Below the pieces are notes generated by a model that was given only the letters and a program-made list of their open reading frames with translations, had not been told where the DNA came from and searched no databases. From Desulforamulus aeronauticus DSM 10349 (GTDB lineage: Bacteria; Bacillota; Desulfotomaculia; Desulfotomaculales; Desulfotomaculaceae): a stretch of 64,000 nt of DNA. The position numbers were made by a program, and so were the translations under genes. This document shows positions 50,390 to 59,592 of this stretch, in pieces (the first letter of the stretch is position 1; the number at the start of each line of letters is the position of its first letter). Where the stretch lies: contig NZ_FRAR01000004.1 of assembly GCF_900142375.1 (NCBI RefSeq), positions 124,001-188,000 of the forward strand, given 5' to 3'.

Positions 50390-51106
50390 TTACTCTATCT
50401 CCACCATGACCATTGCAATATTATCTAACCCTCCCCGCCCCAGAGCGGTCTCTAATAAAACCTCCAAACATCTGTCCAACTCGGGTTGAGACTCAGCAAT
50501 TAACCGAATTTCCTCCGGTCTCAGATGATTAGTCAAGCCGTCTGTACAAAGAAGGATTCTATCTCGGGGTTCTAATTGTAAATGATAAAAATCAAACTTC
50601 ATGGTAGGAGCAGTACCCATAGCACGGGTTAAAATATTTCGTTGAGGATGGTTTAGCGCCTGTTCCTCGGTAATCCCACCCTGGCGAAGCATTTCACCCA
50701 CCAGTGAATGATCATCCGTGAGTTGGCTAATAGCCTCTCCCCTTAGGAGATAGGCCCTGGAATCTCCTATATGTGCCAGGTAAAAATCTTTTTCAATAAT
50801 GAGACCCGCTGTTACGGTAGTGCCCATTCCTTTGTACTCAGCAAACTCGGAAGACATCCGATAAATCCGGTAATTGGCTTCTTGCATAATCCGCTGTAAG
50901 GAGACCGCTACCTCAGAGTTGGTCTTTAGAGCATCTCTGAGGTTCTCTTCCAGGTAATTGAGAGCGGTGCTGCTGGCAATTTCGCCTGCTTTGTGACCAC
51001 CCATCCCGTCCGCCACGGCAAATAGACCAATGTCCGGGCAGGCGCACATACTATCTTCATTGCCGGAACGAACCTTTCCGACATCAGTTATCTGACTCCA
51101 TTTCAT
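50390..51106 (-). CDS. prpC: PP2C-family protein serine/threonine phosphatase
   Basis: This 238-residue phosphatase (PrpC/Stp/PstP) removes phosphate from PrkC and its targets. It has the metal-binding motifs RSGNEDSM, VADGMGGHKAGE, AHIGDSRAYL, LTDDHSLV and LCTDGLTN. No membrane anchor, unlike mycobacterial PstP. It overlaps the FHA gene by 23 bp. Confidence 0.95.
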   Translation of the reverse strand: MKWSQITDVGKVRSGNEDSMCACPDIGLFAVADGMGGHKAGEIASSTALNYLEENLRDALKTNSEVAVSLQRIMQEANYRIYRMSSEFAEYKGMGTTVTAGLIIEKDFYLAHIGDSRAYLLRGEAISQLTDDHSLVGEMLRQGGITEEQALNHPQRNILTRAMGTAPTMKFDFYHLQLEPRDRILLCTDGLTNHLRPEEIRLIAESQPELDRCLEVLLETALGRGGLDNIAMVMVEIE

Positions 51107-51578
51107 ACGCCCACCTCACAAAACGAAAAATTACTTCCCCTATACGAAGTCGATCCCCGTTAGCCAAAACGATCTCCTTGGTAACAGGTACTTCGTTTAA
51201 GAATGTATGATTCAAACTTCCCAAATCCTCCAGCCAGTATTGTCCTTGTTTAAAGGTGATACGGGCATGCTCCTGGGAAGCATAATGACCGGATAGGTGA
51301 ATATGATTTCCTCGCCCACGACCAATTTGGGTTATATCCCCTAGAGGGAAGGATTCCCCTGGGACAATAACTTCCTCACCGGAAGATATTACCTGTAAAG
51401 ATGCACCGTCTCCGCCTGAAGAAAGAAGCCGTGTTTTAAGTAACCCCGGCTGCACTGGCTCTTCTTTGGCAGAAGCTTGCCGTAGCTGATCCAACATACT
51501 GACGGTTAATCGAAACAGAAATAGATATAGAAGTATTAAAAATAAACCCCGTAAAATTGACACTCCAAGCGCAAGCAC
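51084..51578 (-). CDS. Membrane-anchored FHA-domain protein (FhaB-like)
   Basis: This 164-residue protein has an N-terminal membrane helix (GLFLILLYLFLFRLTVSML) and a C-terminal FHA domain (QIGRGRGNHIHL, HYASQEHARITF, LEDLGSLNHTFLN) that binds phosphothreonine. It matches FhaB/FipA of the pknB operon by architecture and place. The GTG follows AAGGAG. Confidence 0.9.
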   Translation of the reverse strand: MLALGVSILRGLFLILLYLFLFRLTVSMLDQLRQASAKEEPVQPGLLKTRLLSSGGDGASLQVISSGEEVIVPGESFPLGDITQIGRGRGNHIHLSGHYASQEHARITFKQGQYWLEDLGSLNHTFLNEVPVTKEIVLANGDRLRIGEVIFRFVRWAYEMESDN

Positions 51579-51579
51579 A

Positions 51580-52371
51580 CTAAAACTCCTTAAATATCAG
51601 AACTGTATTGCCCACCGTAATGACATCCCCTGTGCTGAGTTCCATCTTGTCAATGGGTAAACCATTGACAAAGGTTCCGTTGGTGCTGTTTAAATCGGTT
51701 AGCCAGTACCTTCCACCAATTTTTTCTACCTGAGCATGTCTTCGAGAAACACCTGTATCATTAATAATAATGTCACAGGTGTCCCTGCGTCCAAAGCTAG
51801 TACGGAAATCATTTAGGGGGAATTCCTTTCCGGCATCTGCCCCCTCCTCCACCACCAGACTGGCTGCAATTTTTTCTTTTATATTTGGCAGTGGAGCGGT
51901 ATCGCTTAGGGCTTGATATCCCTTGGGTTGCTGTAAATCTAATTCAGGCTCCAGCGCTTCTTTGGTTGTTGATATTGCCACATCAGCATTTGGTTCCGGT
52001 ATTTCGTAATTGCTTTCTATAACAAAGTCCCCCGGCTGCAGGTCCTCCTGCTGGGCAAATTCAATGCGAGGACGAGATACTAGAGTAAATTCTTTCTCTG
52101 CTGCCTTATTGATCAGGTAATCGGCTAATTCTTCTGCCAGTGGCTGAGTAATAGCTTTTAAACTTTCAAAATCCTCGGAGTTTAATAGCACTGTATAGCT
52201 GTTAGGCACATAAATATTAGCTACACTAACCCGCCGTTTGTCGCGCATCGAGCGAGCCAGCTTTTTAGCAATATCATGGGGCTGCACACGAGCCTGAGAA
52301 CTGAATTTGTCCTTAAAAAACCCCTCGATGTATTTTTCCAAACTATTTTCCAGTCCTGAGAACAGACGCAT
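51580..52371 (-). CDS. DUF3662 and FHA domain protein (FhaA-like)
   Basis: This 263-residue protein has the FhaA N-terminal domain (LFSGLENSLEKYIEGFF, then VANIYVPNSYTVLLNSEDFE) and a C-terminal FHA domain (SFGRRDTCDIIIND, SRRHAQVEKIGGRYWLTDLN, STNGTFVNG). FhaA scaffolds cell-wall proteins phosphorylated by the kinase. It starts the fhaA-fhaB-prpC-rodA-pbp-prkC-rsgA-rpe run, after a 250-bp gap from rlmN. Confidence 0.92.
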   Translation of the reverse strand: MRLFSGLENSLEKYIEGFFKDKFSSQARVQPHDIAKKLARSMRDKRRVSVANIYVPNSYTVLLNSEDFESLKAITQPLAEELADYLINKAAEKEFTLVSRPRIEFAQQEDLQPGDFVIESNYEIPEPNADVAISTTKEALEPELDLQQPKGYQALSDTAPLPNIKEKIAASLVVEEGADAGKEFPLNDFRTSFGRRDTCDIIINDTGVSRRHAQVEKIGGRYWLTDLNSTNGTFVNGLPIDKMELSTGDVITVGNTVLIFKEF

Positions 52372-52579
52372 AAGATCACCTCACTATGGCAGTAAGCCCG
52401 AGAATCTTTGATAGTATTGGCCATCCGTTGAAAAATTGGCCTTAATTCCTAGGCTATAGGCCTATGTAGAGTTAATTCTTAAGAGTACTTTGTTGGTACT
52501 TTATTACTGATAGATAAAGATAAATACTCAATGTTGCATAACAACAAATATTGCAATCTATGATAAACTTCTTTCTGAT

Positions 52580-52625
52580 TTCCCCAAAAGCTAAAGGTCA
52601 ATGGCTAATGATTTACAGCCAACTA
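52580..52625 (-). repeat. Degenerate GCCAT-word repeat at the rlmN stop
   Basis: From the stop on the minus strand: TAGTTGGCTG then ATTAGCCATTGACC and TTTAGCTTTTGG. Confidence 0.4.
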
Positions 52626-53684
52626 GCAGGACCTGCGGTCTTCCTCATACCTCCGCCTTAGCTGTCCACAGGCGGCATCAATTTCTGCGCCTAATTCACG
52701 GCGTACGGTGACATTTAAACCACCTTTTTCTAGTATAATACGAAACTGTTCCACCCTTTCCGGGGGGGTTCTTGTAAAACCTCTTCCTTGTACGGGATTG
52801 GCTGGAATCAAATTAACGTGACACATCAGTCCCTTTACTAGGGAGACCAGCTCTCTTGCCTGATCTTCACCATCGTTCACCCCGGCCAGCAAGGCATATT
52901 CAAAGGTAATCCGACGACCAGTGATCTCTATATATTCTTTACAGGCAGATAACAATTCTTGTAAAGGATAACGTCGGTTAATAGGAACCAAATGATTGCG
53001 TAATTCATCGTTAGGTGCATGCAGAGATATGGCTAGGGTAATGGGTAGTTTCTTGAGCGCTAATTCCTTAATTTTGGGAACCAAGCCACAACTGGATAAA
53101 GTAATATGTCGATAACCTATGTTAAGACCGTATTCAGCATTGATGTTTTCCAGAAACCTTACCACATGATCATAGTTATCCAGGGGTTCGCCAGCCCCCA
53201 TAATAACAATATGACTCACCCTTTCTCCGCTATCCTGCTGAATTCCCAAAACCTGATCGTACATTTCTCCAGGACTTAGGTTTCTTACTAATCCTTCCAT
53301 GGTTGAGGCACAGAACATGCAACCCATTCGACATCCCACCTGGGTAGAAACACAGGCAGAGTTACCATAGGAATGCTTCATTAAGACACTTTCCACCCCA
53401 TGACCATCCGTTAAACCAAAAAGATACTTGACGGTATCTCCTCGGGCAGATTGTTGTTTGGTTAAAATATTGGGGTGGCTTACGGTTGCCACCTCTGCTA
53501 AGCGGGACCTTAATTCTTTGGATAGATTACTCATTTGCTCAAAGGAGACAGCTCCTCTGGCAAAAATCCAGTTGGCTACCTGCTCAGCCCGAAAGGACTT
53601 CTCACCCAAGGTCTGGAAGAACTGTTTTAATTCCACGAGGTTTAGGTTTTTCAAATTTACTTTATCGTTGCTACTTCTACACAT
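52623..53684 (-). CDS. rlmN: 23S rRNA (adenine2503-C2)-methyltransferase
   Basis: This radical SAM enzyme methylates A2503 in 23S rRNA and some tRNAs. The 353-residue protein has the cluster motif CRMGCMFCAST, GEPLDNYDHVVRF, and the resolving Cys in the C-terminal AACGQLRR. It starts 2 bp from the rsmB stop. Confidence 0.96.
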   Translation of the reverse strand: MCRSSNDKVNLKNLNLVELKQFFQTLGEKSFRAEQVANWIFARGAVSFEQMSNLSKELRSRLAEVATVSHPNILTKQQSARGDTVKYLFGLTDGHGVESVLMKHSYGNSACVSTQVGCRMGCMFCASTMEGLVRNLSPGEMYDQVLGIQQDSGERVSHIVIMGAGEPLDNYDHVVRFLENINAEYGLNIGYRHITLSSCGLVPKIKELALKKLPITLAISLHAPNDELRNHLVPINRRYPLQELLSACKEYIEITGRRITFEYALLAGVNDGEDQARELVSLVKGLMCHVNLIPANPVQGRGFTRTPPERVEQFRIILEKGGLNVTVRRELGAEIDAACGQLRRRYEEDRRSC

Positions 53685-53686
53685 TT

Positions 53687-55048
53687 TTAATCAAATCCTT
53701 TTTTTCTTAAACGTGCAATGAAAAACCCATCCATCCCATGCACATGGGGTAAAAGCTGAAGATAACCCTTTTCCGCTGTGGACTCCTGATCTAACCCTGG
53801 GGGTAAGAACTGCCTGAGATCACCCATGATAAATTCCGGGTGTTCTGTTAGAAAGTCTTCTACCACACCAATATTTTCTTCATGGGTTATGGTACAGGTA
53901 CTGTAAACCAGTACCCCTCCCGGCCTCAGACACTTGGCTGCGGATTGTAAGATCTCTTTTTGCAATCTCACAATACCCGGCAGTTGGCTGGGATCTTTAC
54001 GCCACCGAGCATCCGGGCGTCTCCTTAATACCCCTAAACCAGAACAAGGGGCGTCTACCAGGACATAATCAGCCCACCCTTGGTATTCCTTATGTACGTC
54101 CCGGGCATCCGCTACCTCGACTCGAATGGAGGTAATACCCAGACGTTGGCAATTATCTATAATTAAATCCAGCTTATGGTTATATATATCGAAAGCAACA
54201 ATTTCACCTGAATTTCTCATGAGTTGTGCAATATGAGTAGTTTTACCGCCAGGTGCCGCAGCCACATCCAATACCCGGGAACCGGTGGCTGGGTTTAATA
54301 CGTGAGCAACCAACATAGAGCTTTCATCTTGAACCTGGTAAAGTCCTTCTTGAAAGGAAGTAAGAGAACGGTAGGATAAAAAGTTTTTTAGGTTTAACCC
54401 TTCCGGTACATACTGGGTTTCCCAAGCCTCCACACCCTCTTCCTTTAAGCGATCCATCAATTCTTCCCTCGAGATTTTCAGGGTATTGGTCCGTACCGTG
54501 TTGGGGGCTGGTCGATTGTTAGCCTGACAAAGGGCAACGGTACCATCAAAACCATACTCCTTTAACCACCGTTCCACTAGCCACGTAGGGTGAGAATATT
54601 TAAGAGCAATATGGTCAACCGGGTCCTCTTGGGGGTTCGGGTAATCTAAATTGTTCTGTTGTCTTGCCACATTACGCAGAACACCATTAACAAATTTAGC
54701 AGCTCCGGCATGGCCAAATTTTTTGGCCAAGTTTACGGATTCATTGCAGGCTGCGGAATCTGGTACCCTGGGCATAAACATGATTTGGTAGGTACCCATG
54801 CGTAGGATATTTCGAATCCAAACTGTTTGGGAAGCAAGGGGTTGCTTAAGAAAGTGTGCCAGTACCCAATCTAAAGTATTTAAATTGCGCAGCACCCCAT
54901 AGACCAATTCCGTGGCAAAAGCCCGGTCTAATTTCCCGGGCTGATATTGTTCTAACACTTTGTTTAGAGCGAGGTTGGCATAAGCACCTTCTTCTTCAAC
55001 CATTTTACCAACCAACAATGCCAGTTCCCTGGCGGATAGATTGCTCAA
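53687..55048 (-). CDS. rsmB: 16S rRNA (cytosine967-C5)-methyltransferase
   Basis: This 453-residue protein has an N-terminal NusB-like RNA-binding domain and a SAM methyltransferase with LDVAAAPGGKTTHIAQ, VDAPCSGLGVLRRRPD and the catalytic Cys in YSTCTI. The start is a TTG. It overlaps the DUF116 gene by 4 bp. Confidence 0.96.
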   Translation of the reverse strand: MSNLSARELALLVGKMVEEEGAYANLALNKVLEQYQPGKLDRAFATELVYGVLRNLNTLDWVLAHFLKQPLASQTVWIRNILRMGTYQIMFMPRVPDSAACNESVNLAKKFGHAGAAKFVNGVLRNVARQQNNLDYPNPQEDPVDHIALKYSHPTWLVERWLKEYGFDGTVALCQANNRPAPNTVRTNTLKISREELMDRLKEEGVEAWETQYVPEGLNLKNFLSYRSLTSFQEGLYQVQDESSMLVAHVLNPATGSRVLDVAAAPGGKTTHIAQLMRNSGEIVAFDIYNHKLDLIIDNCQRLGITSIRVEVADARDVHKEYQGWADYVLVDAPCSGLGVLRRRPDARWRKDPSQLPGIVRLQKEILQSAAKCLRPGGVLVYSTCTITHEENIGVVEDFLTEHPEFIMGDLRQFLPPGLDQESTAEKGYLQLLPHVHGMDGFFIARLRKKGFD

Positions 55049-55854
55049 TGTTTCGTTCCTTCTCCTCTCCCGTGGTTCTGGTTACCTAAGAAAAATTCTA
55101 TCGCTTTGGTCACTCCCGGGGTAAATACCGCAGTATTAAAACAAGGGCCAAAGGGCCGATCATTTAACACTCCCAGGACCGGAATAGGACTGCAATCCTG
55201 AATACCGCTGGCCAAATCTCTTTCACAGGCGATGGCTACAATAGCTTTGGGCCGATATTCCTTGACCAGTTTTCGAGCCAAGGTTCCTCCGGTGGCTACT
55301 CCCACCCGAATACCATATTGATCCCGCATGGTTAGTAAATCTGATACCTGACATCTGCCACAACGGTGACAGTTATTAATATCATTGGTTACCTTATGGG
55401 GGCAGGTATTTTCTTGAATGCAATGAGGTGCCAACAACAGCACCTGGTCAGGACGTAACTCCAGTGGGTTCGTACGAACCAGTTCATTATTAACACTGAT
55501 AAATGAATTTTTAATTCTATCAACATCAATATGAAAAATTCTCCCTAACCCTAGAGCAAAGGGAAAAAGTGAACTCATGGCCACTCGTATTAATGGCTGC
55601 AACGGCTTAATAGTTTGCGCCAACCAGATGGTTAATACAATACCACCAACACCGAAGGCAAATACCACGATCCCTATAATAATGAAAGCTACAGCGCTAA
55701 TTAAAATGACTTGATGCATCAATGTAATAGGGTGATAAAGCAGATACCAAATGGTAAAAATTAGAAGACCTACAATAAATAAACTGGCAGCCAATAGACC
55801 CACAAATAACCGTTTACGAACGTGTGGCAAATGTGACTCTTCAGGACTAATCAC
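55045..55854 (-). CDS. DUF116 domain membrane protein
   Basis: This 269-residue protein has two N-terminal membrane helices (FVGLLAASLFIVGLLIFTIW and AVAFIIIGIVVFAFGVGGIV) and a cytoplasmic DUF116 domain with cysteine motifs (CIQENTCPHK, NNCHRCGRCQ) that may hold a metal centre. Function is unknown. It is inserted between fmt and rsmB in the translation-related operon. GTG start. Confidence 0.85.
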   Translation of the reverse strand: MISPEESHLPHVRKRLFVGLLAASLFIVGLLIFTIWYLLYHPITLMHQVILISAVAFIIIGIVVFAFGVGGIVLTIWLAQTIKPLQPLIRVAMSSLFPFALGLGRIFHIDVDRIKNSFISVNNELVRTNPLELRPDQVLLLAPHCIQENTCPHKVTNDINNCHRCGRCQVSDLLTMRDQYGIRVGVATGGTLARKLVKEYRPKAIVAIACERDLASGIQDCSPIPVLGVLNDRPFGPCFNTAVFTPGVTKAIEFFLGNQNHGRGEGTKH

Positions 55855-56807
55855 AAGGCTTCAACTCCTTCTTGGCTACCCAGAATCGTCCCGGGGGTCA
55901 AGCTTTTTCCCCTGAGAAATTCTTTGACTTCCATTCTCTTGCTTCCCTGGAGTTGTAATTCTTGAACTAAAATCTGTCCCTGACCCGTTTGTATTAGTAT
56001 ACCAGAGGGAGCCTCTTCTAAAACTGTACCCGGTAGAGAATTTATTTCCCGAGCCTTGGGAAGCTCTGTACGCCATATTTTAAGTACTTTATTCTGCCAA
56101 AGGGTATAGGTTCCCGGCCAGGGGTCCATACCTCGAACATGATTGTGTATGTCTCCGGCTGCTCTATCCCAATGGATTAATTCGTGCTCTTTTTTCAGCA
56201 TGGGTGCATAGGTAGCCAACCTGTGGTCCTGGGATGCTCTGGGAACCTCACCTTGTTCCAGTAAATCCATGGTTTCTATCAATAATTCTGCACCTAGCTT
56301 GGCTAAACGGTCATGCACCAAACCTACATTGTCCTGGGGGGCAATAGTAAGATATTTTTTTAGGATCATATCCCCGGTATCCATACCCTCATCCATGAAC
56401 ATGGTTGTTACACCGGTCTCCCTTTCGCCGTTCATAACAGACCAGTGAATAGGTGCGGATCCTCGATAATAAGGTAAAAGAGACGCATGAACATTGATAC
56501 AACCTTTAGGGGGTAATTGCAATACGGCCTGAGGCAATATCTTACCATAGGCCACCACTACAATACATGTCGGTTGTAGCTCCCGTAAAGTTTGCAAAAA
56601 ATCCTCAGTTTTGATCGTAGCCGGTTGTAGAACCGAGATATTATGTTGCAAAGCCAATACCTTTACGGGAGGTGCTTGTACCTGTTTCCCTCTTCCTTTG
56701 GGACGATCCGGCTGCGTAACCACCGCAACAACTTGATGTTTAGAGGCAATTAATGCTTGAAGAGAGGCCGCAGCAAAATCCGGCGTACCCATAAAAACTA
56801 TTCGCAT
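55851..56807 (-). CDS. fmt: Methionyl-tRNA formyltransferase
   Basis: Fmt formylates initiator Met-tRNA. The 318-residue protein has IVFMGTPDFAAASLQALI, the formyl-folate domain with INVHASLLPYYRGSAPIHW and GMDTGDMILK, and the C-terminal tRNA-binding domain. 37 bp after def. Confidence 0.97.
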   Translation of the reverse strand: MRIVFMGTPDFAAASLQALIASKHQVVAVVTQPDRPKGRGKQVQAPPVKVLALQHNISVLQPATIKTEDFLQTLRELQPTCIVVVAYGKILPQAVLQLPPKGCINVHASLLPYYRGSAPIHWSVMNGERETGVTTMFMDEGMDTGDMILKKYLTIAPQDNVGLVHDRLAKLGAELLIETMDLLEQGEVPRASQDHRLATYAPMLKKEHELIHWDRAAGDIHNHVRGMDPWPGTYTLWQNKVLKIWRTELPKAREINSLPGTVLEEAPSGILIQTGQGQILVQELQLQGSKRMEVKEFLRGKSLTPGTILGSQEGVEAL

Positions 56808-56844
56808 ATCTTTCTCCTCTTACCTGCTCAATCACTTTTATAAC

Positions 56845-57300
56845 CTATTCTGCTTTTCTTAAATTGGCTGCCCGGTCAACGAATACAACACCCTCTAAAT
56901 GGTCAATTTCATGTTGAAAGGCTCGAGCTAACCATCCTTTAGCCTGGTAAGTCACAGCTTTCCCCTGACGATTGATACCTTTTACGACTAGTTTATCCGC
57001 TCTGGCCACTTCACCGATCATTCCGGGTACCGACAGACATCCCTCAGTATCTACAACATTGCCGGATGCCTCTACAATCTCAGGATTGATTAGTTCAACC
57101 AACCCCTCACCTACATCAATTACGATTACCCGCTTCGATACTCCAATCTGCGGTGCCGCTAAACCCACACCGTTGGCCTCGTACATAGTATCAGCCATGT
57201 TATCTAACAATTTGATAATATTGGGGGTAATTTCCTTGACGGGTTTTGCCTTTTCCCGTAACACTTCATCACCGATTTCGACGATTTTATAGACGGCCAT
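56845..57300 (-). CDS. def: Peptide deformylase
   Basis: This 151-residue metalloenzyme removes N-formyl groups. It has the three motifs [18 protein letters not shown] and QHEIDHLEG. The ATG follows GGGAGGG. Confidence 0.97.
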   Translation of the reverse strand: MAVYKIVEIGDEVLREKAKPVKEITPNIIKLLDNMADTMYEANGVGLAAPQIGVSKRVIVIDVGEGLVELINPEIVEASGNVVDTEGCLSVPGMIGEVARADKLVVKGINRQGKAVTYQAKGWLARAFQHEIDHLEGVVFVDRAANLRKAE

Positions 57301-57330
57301 CTTGAGTAACCCTCCCGTTTTTTTCCACTT

Positions 57331-57395
57331 TCAGAAAGTATAAGAAAAATTTCATCTCATGCAGAGTTTTAGCTGTATACTGATGGCCAAAACTC
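57331..57395. repeat. Partial relative of the korB/livF intergenic repeat, with hairpin
   Basis: AGAAAGTATAAGAAAAATTT is followed by GAGTTTTAGC and GCCAAAACTC, an inverted repeat. The first part resembles the ends of the elements at 20577 and 31049. It lies just after priA. Confidence 0.4.
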
Positions 57396-57397
57396 GT

Positions 57398-59590
57398 TTA
57401 CATACTCACCGGGTCAACATCTATACTCACAGCCACCTGCTTAAATCTCAGGCCGGCCTGTTCCAACACTTGAGCTGCAACACTTCGAATCTCTTTACTG
57501 ATACTACCTTTAATAATTAATTGCCAGCGGTAACGGTCTTTAATTTTAGGAATACCGGCCGGAGCTGGTCCTAGGATTTCTATCTTTTGAAAACCAGACG
57601 ACTGCTTGGTAGTGGTCAATTGACCCTGCCACCAGTGGGCAGCTGCCAGCACGTCTGCTTCATTTATGCCACTAAACAATACCCTAATGAGATGGCTAAA
57701 GGGCGGGTATTGCAATGCTTGTCGGGTGATCATTTCTTTTTGGTAAAACTTGAGGTAATCATGTCTTTGAGCCGTTCGGATGCTAAAGTGTTCTGGATCA
57801 TAGGTTTGTATAATCACCTCACCGGGGGTCTGACCCCGGCCTGCCCGACCGGCCACCTGGGTCAGTAACTGAAAGGTTCTTTCAGCAGCGCGGAAGTCTG
57901 GCATATGCAGTGTAACATCCGCACTGATCACTCCAACCAGAGTAACCTGAGGTATATCCAGACCTTTGGCAATCATTTGGGTCCCGATAAGCACCTGGGC
58001 GTCTCCATGGATAAAGGCTTCCAATAATTTCTTATGAGAGCCTTTACGAGTGGTGGTGTCTGCATCCATCCGTAACACTTTACAGGTAGGAAACAGTCGA
58101 TTCATTTCCTCTTCTACCCGCTGGGTCCCCACACCAAAACTGCGGATGATGCGACTGGAACAATGCGGGCAGATCACCGGAGACCGGGTCTGGTAACTAC
58201 AGTAGTGGCACTTCAACCAACCATCACTGTGCAAGGTCAGGGAAATATCACAATGAGGACATTTCATCACCTGACCGCATTGACGACATACCACAATGCT
58301 GGCCAACCCTCGTCGGTTAAGAAAAAGAATACACTTTTCCAGACGTTCTAACCGCCTGGTTAGCGCTCGCTGCAAGGTAAGGCTAAAAATACTGCGATTG
58401 CCTAGCCCTAACTCCTGGCGTAAATCGACAATTTGTATCTTGGGCAGTTCCCTGTCTTCTATCCGCTTAGTAAGGGTTAATAACGTATAAGGCCCTCCTG
58501 GTCTGGCCCGGCAAAAACTCTCCATGGCCGGAGTAGCACTCCCTAAGATCACTGCCGCGCCTGACTGGGCAGCTCTCTGTAAAGCCACCTCCCGGGCATG
58601 ATACTTGGGTGTTTCATCCTGCTTATAGGAAGTCTCATGTTCTTCATCAATGATAACCAGCCCTAAATTGGGTACTGGGGCAAAAATAGCAGAACGGGCA
58701 CCTAATACCACCGATGCTTCGCCAGATTTAATACGGTCTTTTTCGGCATATCTTTCCCCTTGCGAAAGGGCACTATGTAGCAAAGCAATTTTGCTGCCAA
58801 AGCGTGAGCGGAATCTTTCTACCATTTGGGGGGTTAATGAGATCTCCGGTACTAATACGATGGCCTGTCGCTGTTGCCGAAGAACCTCTTCAATCGTTCT
58901 CAGATACACCTCTGTTTTACCACTGCCAGTAACGCCATACAGCAGCCACGCCGAAGGTTGAGCAGATTGCAAAACTCTTCTTAGCTGCTGAACAGCATCT
59001 TCTTGTTCTTTGGTAAGGTTTGGCTTTTTAGCTTGAATTGGGGTAGCTTCGCTATCCTGGCTCTGGCATATTTCTTTCAGATAGCCCTTAGCCAACAGGG
59101 TATTAACCACCGACAAGGATACCCCTGCCAACTTTGCCAGTTCAGATTTACTAAGTCCCGGTTTCGCCAAGGCTACTTCGAGGGTTTCTTTTTGTTTGGG
59201 GGCTCTAACCAAACCCGTCAGTACATTCTGATCGACGGCGGCTACTAAAACCGACTCCTGGTATTTTTTTTTGCTGCCAGGGGGTCCTGCGATACACTGT
59301 AACGCATCGCCGATGCTGCATAAATACCTTTGGACCAGCCACTCCGCCGTTATCAACAGTTCTTCATTTAAGAAGGGTTCTTTTTCAATAACCCTTTTAA
59401 TATCTTTGATTTTAGCGGTTGGCGGCGGCGGGCTAAAGCCAATCACAAAGCCTTGCACAACTCTGTTGGCAAAGGGTACTTCCACCCGCGAAAACCTGCT
59501 CAGTTCCTGCTGCAAAACTTCCGGTACCCGATAGTGAAAGGTTTGGTTTAAACGAACCGGAACTGTTACAGCAACCTCGGCATACAACAT
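57398..59590 (-). CDS. priA: Primosomal replication restart helicase
   Basis: PriA restarts collapsed forks. From the ATG at 59590 it has 730 residues: 3' DNA-binding domain, Walker A YGVTGSGKTEVY, DEEH box IIDEEHETSYKQ, and eight cysteines of the zinc insert (CRQCGQVMKCPHC and CHYC, CPHC). It begins 3 bp before the coaBC end. Confidence 0.97.
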   Translation of the reverse strand: MLYAEVAVTVPVRLNQTFHYRVPEVLQQELSRFSRVEVPFANRVVQGFVIGFSPPPPTAKIKDIKRVIEKEPFLNEELLITAEWLVQRYLCSIGDALQCIAGPPGSKKKYQESVLVAAVDQNVLTGLVRAPKQKETLEVALAKPGLSKSELAKLAGVSLSVVNTLLAKGYLKEICQSQDSEATPIQAKKPNLTKEQEDAVQQLRRVLQSAQPSAWLLYGVTGSGKTEVYLRTIEEVLRQQRQAIVLVPEISLTPQMVERFRSRFGSKIALLHSALSQGERYAEKDRIKSGEASVVLGARSAIFAPVPNLGLVIIDEEHETSYKQDETPKYHAREVALQRAAQSGAAVILGSATPAMESFCRARPGGPYTLLTLTKRIEDRELPKIQIVDLRQELGLGNRSIFSLTLQRALTRRLERLEKCILFLNRRGLASIVVCRQCGQVMKCPHCDISLTLHSDGWLKCHYCSYQTRSPVICPHCSSRIIRSFGVGTQRVEEEMNRLFPTCKVLRMDADTTTRKGSHKKLLEAFIHGDAQVLIGTQMIAKGLDIPQVTLVGVISADVTLHMPDFRAAERTFQLLTQVAGRAGRGQTPGEVIIQTYDPEHFSIRTAQRHDYLKFYQKEMITRQALQYPPFSHLIRVLFSGINEADVLAAAHWWQGQLTTTKQSSGFQKIEILGPAPAGIPKIKDRYRWQLIIKGSISKEIRSVAAQVLEQAGLRFKQVAVSIDVDPVSM

Positions 59591-59592
59591 GT

